From contig NZ_CP041244.1 of the NCBI RefSeq assembly GCF_006547145.1, positions 2,790,001 to 2,854,000 of the forward strand: DNA of 64,000 nucleotides, written 5' to 3'. The stretch is from Actinomadura sp. WMMA1423 (GTDB lineage: Bacteria; Actinomycetota; Actinomycetes; Streptosporangiales; Streptosporangiaceae). Both the position numbers and the translations under genes were made by a program. Below are positions 54,140 to 64,000 of this stretch, in pieces (within the stretch, counting starts at the first letter, position 1; the number at the start of each line of letters is the position of its first letter). Under the pieces are notes generated by a model, which ran no database searches, was not told where the DNA came from, and worked only from the letters and a program-made list of their open reading frames with translations.

Positions 54140-54525
54140 ACCTCGGGGATCTCGGTCGGCGGGGCGCTCCTGTCCGGGGCGGTCGGGGTCGGGGCGGGCG
54201 TCGGCGAGTTCGTGATCGTCGGGCCGACCGGCCGCGCCGGCTCCTCGTCGCGCGGGGCGGAGTTCCACCACCAGAGCGCGAAGGAGATCGCGAACAGCAC
54301 CAGCACGCCGCCGATGACCTGGAGCACCGCGCTCCGGTGGCTCGGATCGCCGCCCCGCCGGCGCAGCAGGGGGCCCCGGCCACGGGCGCGCCGTGCGGCC
54401 CGGTGCGCCCGCCGCCGCTCGCGCCGGCTCGGCGGCCGGGCGCGCTCGCGCGCGGAAGGTTCGGTGAACACGGCGCTCCTGACGAAGTCCTCGTCGAACA
54501 CGGGCTCGTCGAAATCTGCGGCCAT
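54136..54525 (-). CDS. Small single-pass membrane protein of unknown function
   Basis: A 129-residue protein: an acidic start (MAADFDEPVFDEDF), a very Arg-rich cytoplasmic stretch (residues 35-65), one helix (VLQVIGGVLVLFAISFALWWW) and a Pro/Thr-rich external tail. ATG 54525 has GGAGAG close upstream. An in-frame ATG at 54699 would add low-complexity sequence. I do not recognise the family. Its stop overlaps the convergent P450 stop by four bases. Confidence 0.72.
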   Translation of the reverse strand: MAADFDEPVFDEDFVRSAVFTEPSARERARPPSRRERRRAHRAARRARGRGPLLRRRGGDPSHRSAVLQVIGGVLVLFAISFALWWWNSAPRDEEPARPVGPTITNSPTPAPTPTAPDRSAPPTEIPEV

Positions 54526-54715
54526 GGGCTCTCCGGCGCCGGGGGGATCGTCGTGCCCCAGGCTAGTCGACGCGGCCGACGCCGCCCCGCGCCCGCGTCC
54601 CGGCGGAGCGCCGTCCGGGGCGCCGTCCCCGCCACCGGCCCGGCCGGGAGGCGCAGGGGAACCGGGTGGCCGGTGCCGGATCCCTCTCACCGGGACCACC
54701 CTTTCCCCGAAAAGT

Positions 54716-55924
<1,209 letters not shown>

Positions 55925-56013
55925 CCGGAGCGGCTCTGGCAGGCGTCCTGACCTGCGGGGCGTCCCGGAGAGGGCATCCTGGAGGCACGGCGGCCCGCGA
56001 GGGCGGGACCACG

Positions 56014-56038
56014 GGCCCCGGTCGCAGCGGCCGGGGCC
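56014..56038 (+). terminator. Terminator hairpin after the thiolase gene
   Basis: GGCCCCGG and CCGGGGCC form an 8-bp stem with a 9-nt loop followed by TT, 90 bp after the thiolase stop and before the MBL-fold gene. Confidence 0.55.
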
Positions 56039-56101
56039 TTCGACCACGGCAGGTCCGCCCCGTGACGGGCCGGACCGCGACAGGCGCGAAAGGCGGTCTC
56101 G

Positions 56102-57091
56102 GTGCAGCCGGAACCTGAGGACCTCGGCGGCGGGCTGTGGAGCGTTCCCGTCCCCATCCCGGACAACCCCCTCGCCTACACGCTGGTGTACGCGGTGGAG
56201 AGCCCCCGGGGGCCCGTCCTGATCGACGCGGGCTGGCAGCACGAGGACGCCTGGGCGTCCCTGCGCGACGGGCTCGGCACGTTCGGGATCGACGTCGCCG
56301 ACGTGCACGGCGTGGTCGTCACCCACTTCCACCCCGACCACTCGGGCCTCGCGGGCCGCGTGCGCGAGGCGTCCGGCGCCTGGATCGCCATGCACCACGC
56401 CGACGCCGGGATCGTCCGGCTCTTCAACGAGGTCGGCCACGGCGGGCGCCGCGCGTTCGAGCTGACCGCGCTGCGCCGCGCCGGCGCGGCCGAGTCGGAC
56501 CTGACCGGGCCGACCCAGCCGGCCCGGGTCTCGCCGCCCGCGATCCCCGACCGCGAGCTGTCCGACGGCGACCTGGTCGACGTGCCGGGCCGCAGGCTGC
56601 GCGCCATCTGGACCCCCGGCCACTCCCCCGGGCACATCTGCCTGCACCTGGAGGACGGCGACCGCATCTTCACCGGCGACCACGTCCTGCCGCGCATCAC
56701 CCCGCACATCGGCCTCTACCCCTACGACACCCCGGACGTGGACCCGCTGAGCGACTTCCTCGGCTCCCTCGACAAGGTGTCGGCCATGGGCGTGGAGGAG
56801 GTCCTGCCCGCCCACCAGTTCCGCTTCCGCGGCCTCGGGGAGCGCGCCCGCGAGATCATCGCCCACCACGAGGAGCGCCTCGCGGAGGTGGCGGCGCTGC
56901 TGTCGCCGCGCCCCATCACCCTCTGGGACCTCACCGCCGGCCTCACCTGGCGCCACCCCTGGGCGGAGATGGCCCAGCAGGCCCGCCGGATGGCCGCCGC
57001 CGAGGCCGCCGCCCACCTGCGCACCCTGGAGACCCGGGGCGTCGCCCGCCGCGAGGGCACCGACGACCCTCTGCGCTACAGGCTCCGCTGA
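56102..57091 (+). CDS. MBL-fold metallo-hydrolase
   Basis: A 329-residue metallo-beta-lactamase-fold protein. The zinc motif THFHPDHSG, then HSPGHICLH, FTGDHVLP and LPAHQFRF are present. The last 70 residues form a helical, winged-helix-like tail (AEAAAHLRTLETRGVARREG), as in LACTB2-like proteins. It probably hydrolyses a thioester or other ester. GTG 56102 follows AAAGG. It lies between the steroid thiolase and P450 genes, but no KstR box directly precedes it, so a role in steroid breakdown is only suggested. Confidence 0.87.
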   Translation: MQPEPEDLGGGLWSVPVPIPDNPLAYTLVYAVESPRGPVLIDAGWQHEDAWASLRDGLGTFGIDVADVHGVVVTHFHPDHSGLAGRVREASGAWIAMHHADAGIVRLFNEVGHGGRRAFELTALRRAGAAESDLTGPTQPARVSPPAIPDRELSDGDLVDVPGRRLRAIWTPGHSPGHICLHLEDGDRIFTGDHVLPRITPHIGLYPYDTPDVDPLSDFLGSLDKVSAMGVEEVLPAHQFRFRGLGERAREIIAHHEERLAEVAALLSPRPITLWDLTAGLTWRHPWAEMAQQARRMAAAEAAAHLRTLETRGVARREGTDDPLRYRLR

Positions 57092-57151
57092 CCCCGCGCA
57101 GGCCCCCTCGGCGGGGTGCGGTGTGGGTCACTCTGATGGACTGGACTCTTG

Positions 57152-57169
57152 ATGAGACTGGAGTCTCAT
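57152..57169. promoter_or_regulatory. Palindrome TGAGAC-N4-GTCTCA, copy 1
   Basis: ATGAGAC-TGGA-GTCTCAT is a perfect 7-bp-arm palindrome ending 2 bp before the KstR box at 57172. The same core recurs at 63873-63890. Confidence 0.75.
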
Positions 57170-57171
57170 GT

Positions 57172-57185
57172 TAGAACCTGTTCTA
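57172..57185. promoter_or_regulatory. KstR box upstream of the CYP125-like gene
   Basis: TAGAACCTGTTCTA is a perfect palindrome and a full match to the KstR consensus, 75 bp before the P450 start. Confidence 0.87.
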
Positions 57186-57260
57186 GGTGCGTGCACCAAG
57201 CAAGCGCTCAAACGGCCTGCTCGCCTCGTGTGGTCTCCACCCCGGCACGAAGGATCTTCC

Positions 57261-58532
57261 ATGGCACTCGCGACGTCCCCCGACTCCGCCACCCGGGCCT
57301 TCCGGGCCCCCGAGATCGACATCATCGATCCGGGCGTCTACGAGCGCGGCGGGATCCCGCACCGCCAGTTCCAGTGGCTGCGCGACAACGACCCCGTCCA
57401 CTGGCACCCGGACCCCAACGACGGCGTCCCCGGCTTCTGGGCCATCACGCGGCACGAGGACGTCGTCTCGGTCTCGCGCCGCGCCGACCCCTACTCCTCG
57501 CACGAGCGGACCTCGATGTTCGAGGAGTTCTCCAGCGACGACATCGCCATGTACGGGCAGATGATGCTGTTCCAGGACCCGCCGAGCCACACCCGGCTGC
57601 GCTCCCTGGTCAACAAGGGCTTCACCCCCCGGATGATCGGGCGGCTGGAGCAGCACATCCGGGGGATCTGCAACGAGCTGATCGACGAGGCCGCCCCGCT
57701 CGGCGAGTGCGACTTCGTCGAGCGGTTCGCGGCGCCGCTGCCGCTGTACACGATCTGCGAGCTGCTCGGCGCCCCGCTGGAGGACCGCGAGAAGATCTTC
57801 CACTGGTCGAACAAGCTCGTCGCGTTCAACGACCCCGAGTTCATCGGCGGCCGCGAGGAGTCGACCCTGTGCGCCGCCGAGTTCGCCGAGTGGGGCGGGC
57901 AGCTGGCCGCCGCGCGCGAGTCCACGCCGCGCGACGACATCGTGACCAAGCTGCTGACGCCCGACGCCGACGGCAACCGGATCAGCCCGGAGGAGTTCCA
58001 GCTGTTCGTGATCATGCTGTCGATCGCCGGGAACGAGACCACCCGGACCGCCACCGCCGGCGGCATGATCGCCTTCTTCGAGCGGCCGGACCAGTGGGCC
58101 CGGCTGCAGGAGGACCGCAGCCTGCTGCCGAAGGCGGTCGAGGAGATCGTCCGCTGGGTCAGCCCGATCAACCAGTTCCGCCGGACGGCCCTGGTCGACA
58201 CCGAGATCGGCGGCCAGCAGATCAAGGCCGGGGACAAGGTCGTGATGTTCTACGGCTCCGCCAACCGCGACGAGCGCGCCTTCGACAACCCCTTCGCCTT
58301 CGACGTGGGGCGCGACCCGAACCCGCACATCGGCTTCGGCGGCGGCGGCCCGCACTACTGCCTCGGCACGCACCTCGCGCGCATGAACCTGCGGATCATC
58401 TTCGAGACGATCCTGGACCGCATGCCCGACATCCGTCTCGCCGGCACGCCGCGCCGCTTGCGGTCCAACTTCGTCAACGGCTACAAGGAGATCCCGGTGA
58501 GCTTCACGCCCTCGGCCCCGCTCGGAGGCTGA
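57261..58532 (+). CDS. Cytochrome P450, CYP125-like (steroid C26/27 oxidation)
   Basis: A 423-residue P450: LFQDPPSHTRLRSLVNKGFT, I-helix LSIAGNETTRT (AGNET is typical of CYP124/125/142), ExxR in EEIVR, heme loop FGGGGPHYCLGTHLAR. By its position next to a fadA5-like gene and behind a KstR box it probably oxidises the terminal carbon of a sterol side chain, the entry step of side-chain removal. ATG 57261 fits the family start. The second P450 follows 45 bp later. Confidence 0.87.
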   Translation: MALATSPDSATRAFRAPEIDIIDPGVYERGGIPHRQFQWLRDNDPVHWHPDPNDGVPGFWAITRHEDVVSVSRRADPYSSHERTSMFEEFSSDDIAMYGQMMLFQDPPSHTRLRSLVNKGFTPRMIGRLEQHIRGICNELIDEAAPLGECDFVERFAAPLPLYTICELLGAPLEDREKIFHWSNKLVAFNDPEFIGGREESTLCAAEFAEWGGQLAAARESTPRDDIVTKLLTPDADGNRISPEEFQLFVIMLSIAGNETTRTATAGGMIAFFERPDQWARLQEDRSLLPKAVEEIVRWVSPINQFRRTALVDTEIGGQQIKAGDKVVMFYGSANRDERAFDNPFAFDVGRDPNPHIGFGGGGPHYCLGTHLARMNLRIIFETILDRMPDIRLAGTPRRLRSNFVNGYKEIPVSFTPSAPLGG

Positions 58533-58577
58533 CGGCGCCCATCCCCTGCGGACGAGGAGGTTCGAGGCGATGACCAG

Positions 58578-59813
58578 ATGACCGCCACCCCCGACATCGA
58601 ACTGGTCGACCCCGGCCCGTACGAGCACAGCGGCGTCCCGCACGGGCAGCTGGCGTGGCTGCGCGAGCACGAGCCGGTGTTCCGCCACCACGGCGACCCG
58701 GAGCGGGGCTACCCCCCGTTCTGGGCGATCACCCGGCACGAGGACGTCGTGCACGTGTCGCGGCATCCGGAGGTCTTCTCGTCGTGGCGGCGGCTGGCGC
58801 TGTTCGACGAGACGACCGAGGAGCACCTCGTCCTGCAGCGGATGATGATGCTCAACCAGGACCCGCCGGAGCACTCGCGCAAGCGGAGCATCGTCAACCG
58901 GGGCTTCACGCCCCGCGCGATCGGCGCCCTGGAGCAGCACATCCGCGACATCTGCCGGCTGCTCGTGGCCGAGACCGCCGAACGGGGGGAGGAGGCCGAC
59001 TTCGTCCGCGACCTGGCGGCGCCGCTGCCGCTGTACGTGATCTGCGAGCTGCTCGGGGCGCCGCCCGAGGACCGGGAGAAGATCTTCCACTGGTCGAACA
59101 CGCTGATCGGCGGGGACGACCCGGAGTTCCAGCGGACGCCGGAGGAGGGCCAGCAGGCGGCCACCGAGCTGTACGCCTACGCCAACGAGCTGGCCGCCGA
59201 CCGGAGGGAGAACCCGCGCGAGGACATCGTCACCAGGCTGCTCCAGCCGGACGCGGGCGGCGAGGTCCTCACCGGGGACGAGTTCGAGCTGTTCGTGATG
59301 CTGCTGTCGGTGGCCGGGAACGAGACCACCCGCAACGCGGCGTCCGGCGGCATGCACGCGCTGCTGGAGCACCCGCTCCAGTGGGAGCGGATGAAGGCCG
59401 ACCCGTCCCTCGTCCGGACCGCGGCGGACGAGATCGTCCGCTGGGTCACCCCGGTCAACATGTTCCGGCGGACGGCCGTCCGGGACACCGAGATCCGCGG
59501 CCGGAAGATCGCCGAGGGCGACAAGGTGGTGGTGTTCTACTCCTCCGCGAACCGCGACGAGGCCGTGTTCGCCGACCCGTACCGCTTCGACGTGGGACGG
59601 GACCCGAACCCGCACATCGGGTTCGGGGGCGGCGGCCCGCACTTCTGCCTCGGGTCCCATCTCGCCCGGCTTGAGCTGAGTGTGCTTTTCGAAACACTCT
59701 TGGACGCCATGCCCAATATTGAACTCAGCGGTAACGTTCGCAGGCTAAGGTCTAGTTTCATCAATGGTGTAAAGGAGATGCCGGTACGGGTGCGTCCGGC
59801 GTCCCTCGACTGA
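58578..59813 (+). CDS. Cytochrome P450, tandem paralogue of the CYP125-like gene
   Basis: A 411-residue P450 strongly similar to its neighbour: APLPLYVICELLGAPPEDRE and KIFHWSNT blocks, I-helix LSVAGNETTRN, heme loop FGGGGPHFCLGSHLAR. A recent-looking tandem duplication, perhaps a CYP142/124-like backup with different stereochemistry. ATG 58578 is preceded by GAGGCG; an ATG at 58570 stops after three codons. The final ~110 bp of the gene are markedly AT-richer than the rest. Confidence 0.87.
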   Translation: MTATPDIELVDPGPYEHSGVPHGQLAWLREHEPVFRHHGDPERGYPPFWAITRHEDVVHVSRHPEVFSSWRRLALFDETTEEHLVLQRMMMLNQDPPEHSRKRSIVNRGFTPRAIGALEQHIRDICRLLVAETAERGEEADFVRDLAAPLPLYVICELLGAPPEDREKIFHWSNTLIGGDDPEFQRTPEEGQQAATELYAYANELAADRRENPREDIVTRLLQPDAGGEVLTGDEFELFVMLLSVAGNETTRNAASGGMHALLEHPLQWERMKADPSLVRTAADEIVRWVTPVNMFRRTAVRDTEIRGRKIAEGDKVVVFYSSANRDEAVFADPYRFDVGRDPNPHIGFGGGGPHFCLGSHLARLELSVLFETLLDAMPNIELSGNVRRLRSSFINGVKEMPVRVRPASLD

Positions 59814-59841
59814 CGGGAGTGGTGCGTGGGCAGGGGATGGC

Positions 59842-61125
59842 GTGGGTGAGGCAGGCGAGGCGGGCGGTCCGTTGCGGGTGGCCCTGCTCTCGTACCGCAG
59901 CAAGCCGCACTGCGGCGGGCAGGGCGTCTACCTCCGGCACCTGAGCCGGGAGCTGGTCGACCTCGGGCACACCGTGGAGGTCGTCTCCGGCCAGCCGTAT
60001 CCGGAGCTCGACCGCGAGGAGATCACCCTCACCAAGCTCCCGAGCCTGGACCTGTACCGGGACGAGGACCCCTTCCGCACCCCGGCCCTCGGCGAGTTCC
60101 GCGACTGGCTGGACGTCCTGGAGTTCGCGCACATGAGGACCGGCGGCTTCCCCGAGCCGCTGACCTTCAGCCTGCGCGCCCTGCGGCTGCTGCGGCGGCG
60201 GCGCCGCGACTTCGACGTCGTGCACGACAACCAGGTCCTCGGCCTCGGCAACCTCGGCATCACCCGGCTGGGGCTGCCGCTGGTCACGAGCATCCACCAC
60301 CCGATCAGCGTCGACCGGCGGATCGACATTGAGGCCGCCCGCGGCCTCAAGCAGAAGCTGGGCAAGCGCCGCTGGTACGGGTTCGTGGGGATGCAGTCGC
60401 AGGTGTCGCGGCGGATCGGCCCGGTGCTGACGGTGTCGGAGTCCTCCAAGGTCGACATCGTCAAGGACTTCAAGGTCGACCCTCGCGACATCGAGATCCT
60501 GCCCCTCGGCGTCGACACCCGGATCTTCCACCCGCGCGGCGAGCGCGTCCCCGGCCGGATCGTCGCGATGGCGAGCGCCGACGCCCCGATCAAGGGCGTG
60601 GACGTGCTGCTGCGCGCGGTCGCCAAGCTCGCCACCGAGCGGGACGTCCACGTCATCGTGGTCAGCCGGCCGCGCAAGGACGGCCCGACCGAGCGACTCG
60701 TCCGCGACCTGGCGCTCGGCGAGCGGGTCCGCTTCGTCAGCGGCATCAGCGACGGCGAGCTGGGCGAGCTGCTGGCGTCCGCGGAGACCGCCGTCGTGCC
60801 GTCGCGCTACGAGGGCTTCTCGCTGCCGGCCGTCGAGCACATGGCGTCCGGGACGCCGCTGGTGGCGAGCCGCGCCGGCGCGCTGCCCGAGGTCGTCGGC
60901 GACGCCGGGATCCTGGTCGAGCCGGGCGACGTGGAGGAACTGGCCGCGACCCTGCACCGCCTGCACGACTCCCCCGAGGAGCGTGCGCGGGCGGGAGCCG
61001 CCGGCCTCGCGCGCGTCCAGGAGCGGTTCGCCTGGCCCGCCGTGGCGCAGGCCACCGTGGAGCACTACCGCGCGGCCATCACCCAGCAGAACTACCGGCG
61101 CCTGGCCGCGCGCAAGGGCAAGTGA
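59842..61125 (+). CDS. Family 4 glycosyltransferase
   Basis: A 427-residue GT-B enzyme: N-terminal RVALLSYRSKPHCGGQGVYL, VVHDNQVLG, donor-domain MASADAPIKGVDVLLRA and the E-x7-E motif VVPSRYEGFSLPAVEHMASG. It transfers a sugar from a nucleotide donor. GTG 59842 has AGGGG upstream. It begins a plus-strand group with a methyltransferase, an (alpha/alpha)6-type protein and, convergently, a second methyltransferase. The acceptor is unknown; a sterol or hopanoid-like lipid is a guess from the neighbours. Confidence 0.9.
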   Translation: MGEAGEAGGPLRVALLSYRSKPHCGGQGVYLRHLSRELVDLGHTVEVVSGQPYPELDREEITLTKLPSLDLYRDEDPFRTPALGEFRDWLDVLEFAHMRTGGFPEPLTFSLRALRLLRRRRRDFDVVHDNQVLGLGNLGITRLGLPLVTSIHHPISVDRRIDIEAARGLKQKLGKRRWYGFVGMQSQVSRRIGPVLTVSESSKVDIVKDFKVDPRDIEILPLGVDTRIFHPRGERVPGRIVAMASADAPIKGVDVLLRAVAKLATERDVHVIVVSRPRKDGPTERLVRDLALGERVRFVSGISDGELGELLASAETAVVPSRYEGFSLPAVEHMASGTPLVASRAGALPEVVGDAGILVEPGDVEELAATLHRLHDSPEERARAGAAGLARVQERFAWPAVAQATVEHYRAAITQQNYRRLAARKGK

Positions 61126-61166
61126 GAGCGTCGCTCTGACGCCCTCTGATCGGAAGGAGCACGACC

Positions 61167-61928
61167 CTGCTGACCGTGGATTTCCAGCGGTTCCGCGTCT
61201 CCCCTGGAGACCGCGTCCTCGACATGGGATGCGGCGCCGGACGGCACGCCTTCGAGCTGTACCGGCGGGGTGCGCACGTCGTGGCCTTCGACCAGGACGC
61301 CGGTGAGCTGTCCGGCGTCGACAAGATGTTCGGGGCCATGCGCCTCGAAGGCCAGGTGCCCGAGGACGCGACCGCCGAGACCGTGCAGGGCGACGCGCTC
61401 GACCTGCCGTTCCCCGACGACCACTTCGACGCGATCGTCGCGTCCGAGGTGCTGGAGCACATCCCCGACGACATGCGGGCGATGCGGGAGCTGCTGCGCG
61501 TCCTCAAGCCGGGCGGCAGGCTCGCGGTGACCGTGCCGAGCTGGCTGCCCGAGCGGGTCTGCTGGGCCCTGTCGGAGGACTACCACACCGCCCCCGGCGG
61601 GCACGTGCGGATCTACACCCGCGCCGAGCTGGAGGCCAAGCTGAAGTCGGTCGGCTTCAGGGTCGGCCCCCACCACCACGCGCACGGGCTGCACGCCCCC
61701 TACTGGTGGATCAAGTGCGCGGTGGGGGTGGACAACGACGGCAACCCGCTCGCCAAGGCCTACCACCAGATCCTCGTCTGGGACATCATGAAGCGGCCGC
61801 TCGCGACCCGGCTGGCCGAGCGCGTGATGAACCCGCTGATCGGCAAGAGCGTCGTCGTCTACTTCGCCAAGCCCGCGGCGCCGGACGCGCCGGCGGCCCC
61901 GGCCAGGGAGACGGCGGATGCGGTCTGA
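61167..61928 (+). CDS. Class I SAM-dependent methyltransferase with probable CTG start
   Basis: About 253 residues: VLDMGCGAGRHAFEL (SAM motif I), VVAFDQDAGEL, VQGDALDLPFPDDHFDAI and VLKPGGRLAVTVPSW, a Methyltransf_11 pattern. The likely start is CTG 61167, because AAGGAG lies 7 bp before it and relatives as I recall begin MLTVDF; the first standard start, GTG 61176, is 16 bp from that site. Its stop overlaps the next gene by 11 bp, so both are co-translated. Confidence 0.85.
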   Translation: MLTVDFQRFRVSPGDRVLDMGCGAGRHAFELYRRGAHVVAFDQDAGELSGVDKMFGAMRLEGQVPEDATAETVQGDALDLPFPDDHFDAIVASEVLEHIPDDMRAMRELLRVLKPGGRLAVTVPSWLPERVCWALSEDYHTAPGGHVRIYTRAELEAKLKSVGFRVGPHHHAHGLHAPYWWIKCAVGVDNDGNPLAKAYHQILVWDIMKRPLATRLAERVMNPLIGKSVVVYFAKPAAPDAPAAPARETADAV

Positions 61929-63033
61929 GACCGCGCCGCCCTCCGTTCCCGGCGTCCTGACGGCGGACGACCTCGTCGCCACCGCGCGGAGCATCGCGGC
62001 CCAGCAGGAGCCGTCCGGCGCGATCCCGTGGTTCTCGCCGACGCACGGCGTCCCCGGCCACGTGGACGCCTGGAACCACGTCGAGGCGGCGATGGCCCTC
62101 TCGGTCGCCGGGCTCGGCGCGGAGGCCAGGCGGGCCTACGAGTGGCTGCGCGGCGTCCAGCGCCCGGACGGGTCGTGGCCCGCGAAGTGGGTGCTGGGCG
62201 AGGTCACCGAGCCGGGCGGCGAGTCCAACCACGCCGCCTACGTCGCGGTGGGCGTCTGGCACGAGCTGCTGGCGACCGGCGACGAGGACTTCGCCCGGCA
62301 CATGTGGCCGGCGGTCCGGCGGGCGATCGACTTCACGCTCGGGCTCCAGACCGGGCGCGGCGAGATCATCTGGATCCGGCACGAGGACGGCGAGCCGTCC
62401 GACCACGCCCTGCTGACCGGCTGCTCGTCCATCTACCAGTCGCTGCGCTGCGCGGTCGCGCTGGCCGAGCGGCTCGGCGAGCACCAGCCGGACTGGGAGC
62501 TCGCCGCCGACCAGCTCGGGCACGTGGTGGCCGCGCACCCGGAGGCGTTCGCCGACAAGAGCCGCTGGTCGATGGACTGGTACTACCCGGTGCTCGGCGG
62601 GCCCGTCCGCGGCGCGGACGCGGCGCGCCGCTTCGCCGAGGGCTGGGACGCCTTCGTGGTGCCGGGCCTCGGCTGCCGCTGCGTGTCGGACCAGCCGTGG
62701 GTGACCGCGGCGGAGAGCTGCGAGCTGGTGCTGGCGCTGGACGCCGCGGGCGACCGCGACCGCGCGCTGGAGCTGTTCACCACCATCCAGCACCTCCGGC
62801 ACGAGGACGGTTCGTACTGGACGGGCTGGCAGTTCGAGAACGAGCGCCACTTCCCCGGGGACCGCTCCACCTACACCGCGGCGGCGGTGATCCTGGCGGC
62901 GGACGCCCTGGCGGACGCCTCGCCCGGCGCGCGGCTGTTCAAGGAGATCGCGGGGCGGCCGCTCGGGCCCTCCGAGGCGTCCGACCCGCTGGCGTGCGGC
63001 TGCGCGCTCGTCGCGGCCGCCAACCGCGCCTGA
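61918..63033 (+). CDS. (Alpha/alpha)6-toroid protein, prenyltransferase/squalene-cyclase-like fold
   Basis: A 371-residue protein with repeated helix pairs and aromatic/glycine motifs (GVQRPDGSWPAKWVLG, SNHAAYVAVGVWHELL, LRHEDGSYWTGWQFENERHF) of the kind found in terpene-cyclase-like and glycosidase toroids. No DxDD cyclase motif is visible, so true cyclase activity is doubtful; a glycoside hydrolase-like or binding role is equally possible. The ATG lies inside the end of the methyltransferase gene. It is part of the glycosyltransferase-methyltransferase group. Confidence 0.72.
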   Translation: MRSETAPPSVPGVLTADDLVATARSIAAQQEPSGAIPWFSPTHGVPGHVDAWNHVEAAMALSVAGLGAEARRAYEWLRGVQRPDGSWPAKWVLGEVTEPGGESNHAAYVAVGVWHELLATGDEDFARHMWPAVRRAIDFTLGLQTGRGEIIWIRHEDGEPSDHALLTGCSSIYQSLRCAVALAERLGEHQPDWELAADQLGHVVAAHPEAFADKSRWSMDWYYPVLGGPVRGADAARRFAEGWDAFVVPGLGCRCVSDQPWVTAAESCELVLALDAAGDRDRALELFTTIQHLRHEDGSYWTGWQFENERHFPGDRSTYTAAAVILAADALADASPGARLFKEIAGRPLGPSEASDPLACGCALVAAANRA

Positions 63034-63097
63034 CCGGCCCCCGGTCGGGGACGCGGTCAGGCGGGTCCGGTGAGGTTCACAGCGCGGACGTGCTCGC

Positions 63098-63890
<793 letters not shown>

Positions 63891-63912
63891 ACCGAGTCTT
63901 GCCGGACCAGAG

Positions 63913-63926
63913 TGGAACGTGTTCTA
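63913..63926. promoter_or_regulatory. KstR box near the right edge
   Basis: TGGAACGTGTTCTA matches all eight fixed positions of the KstR consensus, 51 bp before a possible GTG start at 63978. Confidence 0.8.
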
Positions 63927-63977
63927 CTTTCGAGGTGAGCCACCCGTTTCCGAACGATATTCGGTAGGTTGACGGGT

Positions 63978-64000
63978 GTGTCCCCTCGAACGGAGCAGAC
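63978..64000 (+). CDS. Possible start of a gene running off the window, perhaps a TetR regulator
   Basis: GTG at 63978 opens VSPRTEQ and the window ends. The sequence is like the start of some TetR regulators, and the KstR box plus palindrome upstream fit a controlled gene. Only seven codons are visible, so the call is weak. Confidence 0.3.

Overview
The window is 64 kb of very GC-rich chromosomal DNA from an actinomycete. Overlapping stop/start codons, many GTG starts, DUF574 methyltransferase, DUF397, CU044_5270-type and PucR proteins, an ergothioneine cluster and a KstR steroid regulon all point that way. The mix resembles Streptosporangiales (Actinomadura-like), but the taxon is an inference. 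I see no rRNA, tRNA, CRISPR array, insertion sequence or prophage.

Layout. 1-4.4 kb: truncated CU044_5270 protein, a DUF574 methyltransferase coupled to a P450, and an exported phosphodiesterase-fold protein. 4.4-7.9 kb (minus): osmoprotectant ABC transporter. 8.0-11.5 kb: an aromatic amino-acid lyase with an altered MIO motif, a LacI regulator with a triple operator, cysteine dioxygenase, then an 18-bp minisatellite and a terminator. 11.5-14.8 kb: membrane protein, acyltransferase and SGNH lipoprotein. 14.8-19.2 kb (minus): egtABCD. 19.4-24 kb: an ECF-type sigma domain fused to a membrane anchor, a rhomboid-like protein, and an MFS pump with divergent TetR. 24-25.5 kb: glutamate decarboxylase. 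25.5-30.3 kb: fadD17-fadE27-fadE26-like operon with divergent kstR. 30.4-31.4 kb: DUF397 gene and a truncated nuclease-like gene.

31.4-41.9 kb is a nine-gene minus-strand purine operon running from xanthine dehydrogenase and 8-oxoguanine deaminase through uricase, HIU hydrolase and OHCU decarboxylase to allantoinase and allantoicase, with PucR divergent. 42-45.6 kb: two overlapping membrane Ser/Thr kinases. 45.6-47.3 kb: an alpha/beta-hydrolase that lacks its nucleophile and histidine, and an HTH-Clp_N protein under twin perfect palindromes. 47.3-54.1 kb: a compact cluster of OleA-, OleC- and OleD-like enzymes with a family 2 glycosyltransferase and two P450s, with no OleB. This is the best candidate for an undescribed pathway.

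54.7-64 kb: FadA5-like thiolase, MBL-fold hydrolase and two tandem CYP125-like P450s, then a glycosyltransferase, a methyltransferase, an (alpha/alpha)6-type protein and another methyltransferase. KstR boxes (TnnAACnnGTTnnA) precede the thiolase, the first P450 and a gene starting at the right edge. A second palindrome, TGAGACnnGAGTCTCA, lies beside two of those boxes and suggests another regulator. Together with fadD17-fadE27-fadE26 and kstR, these form a dispersed steroid side-chain degradation regulon.
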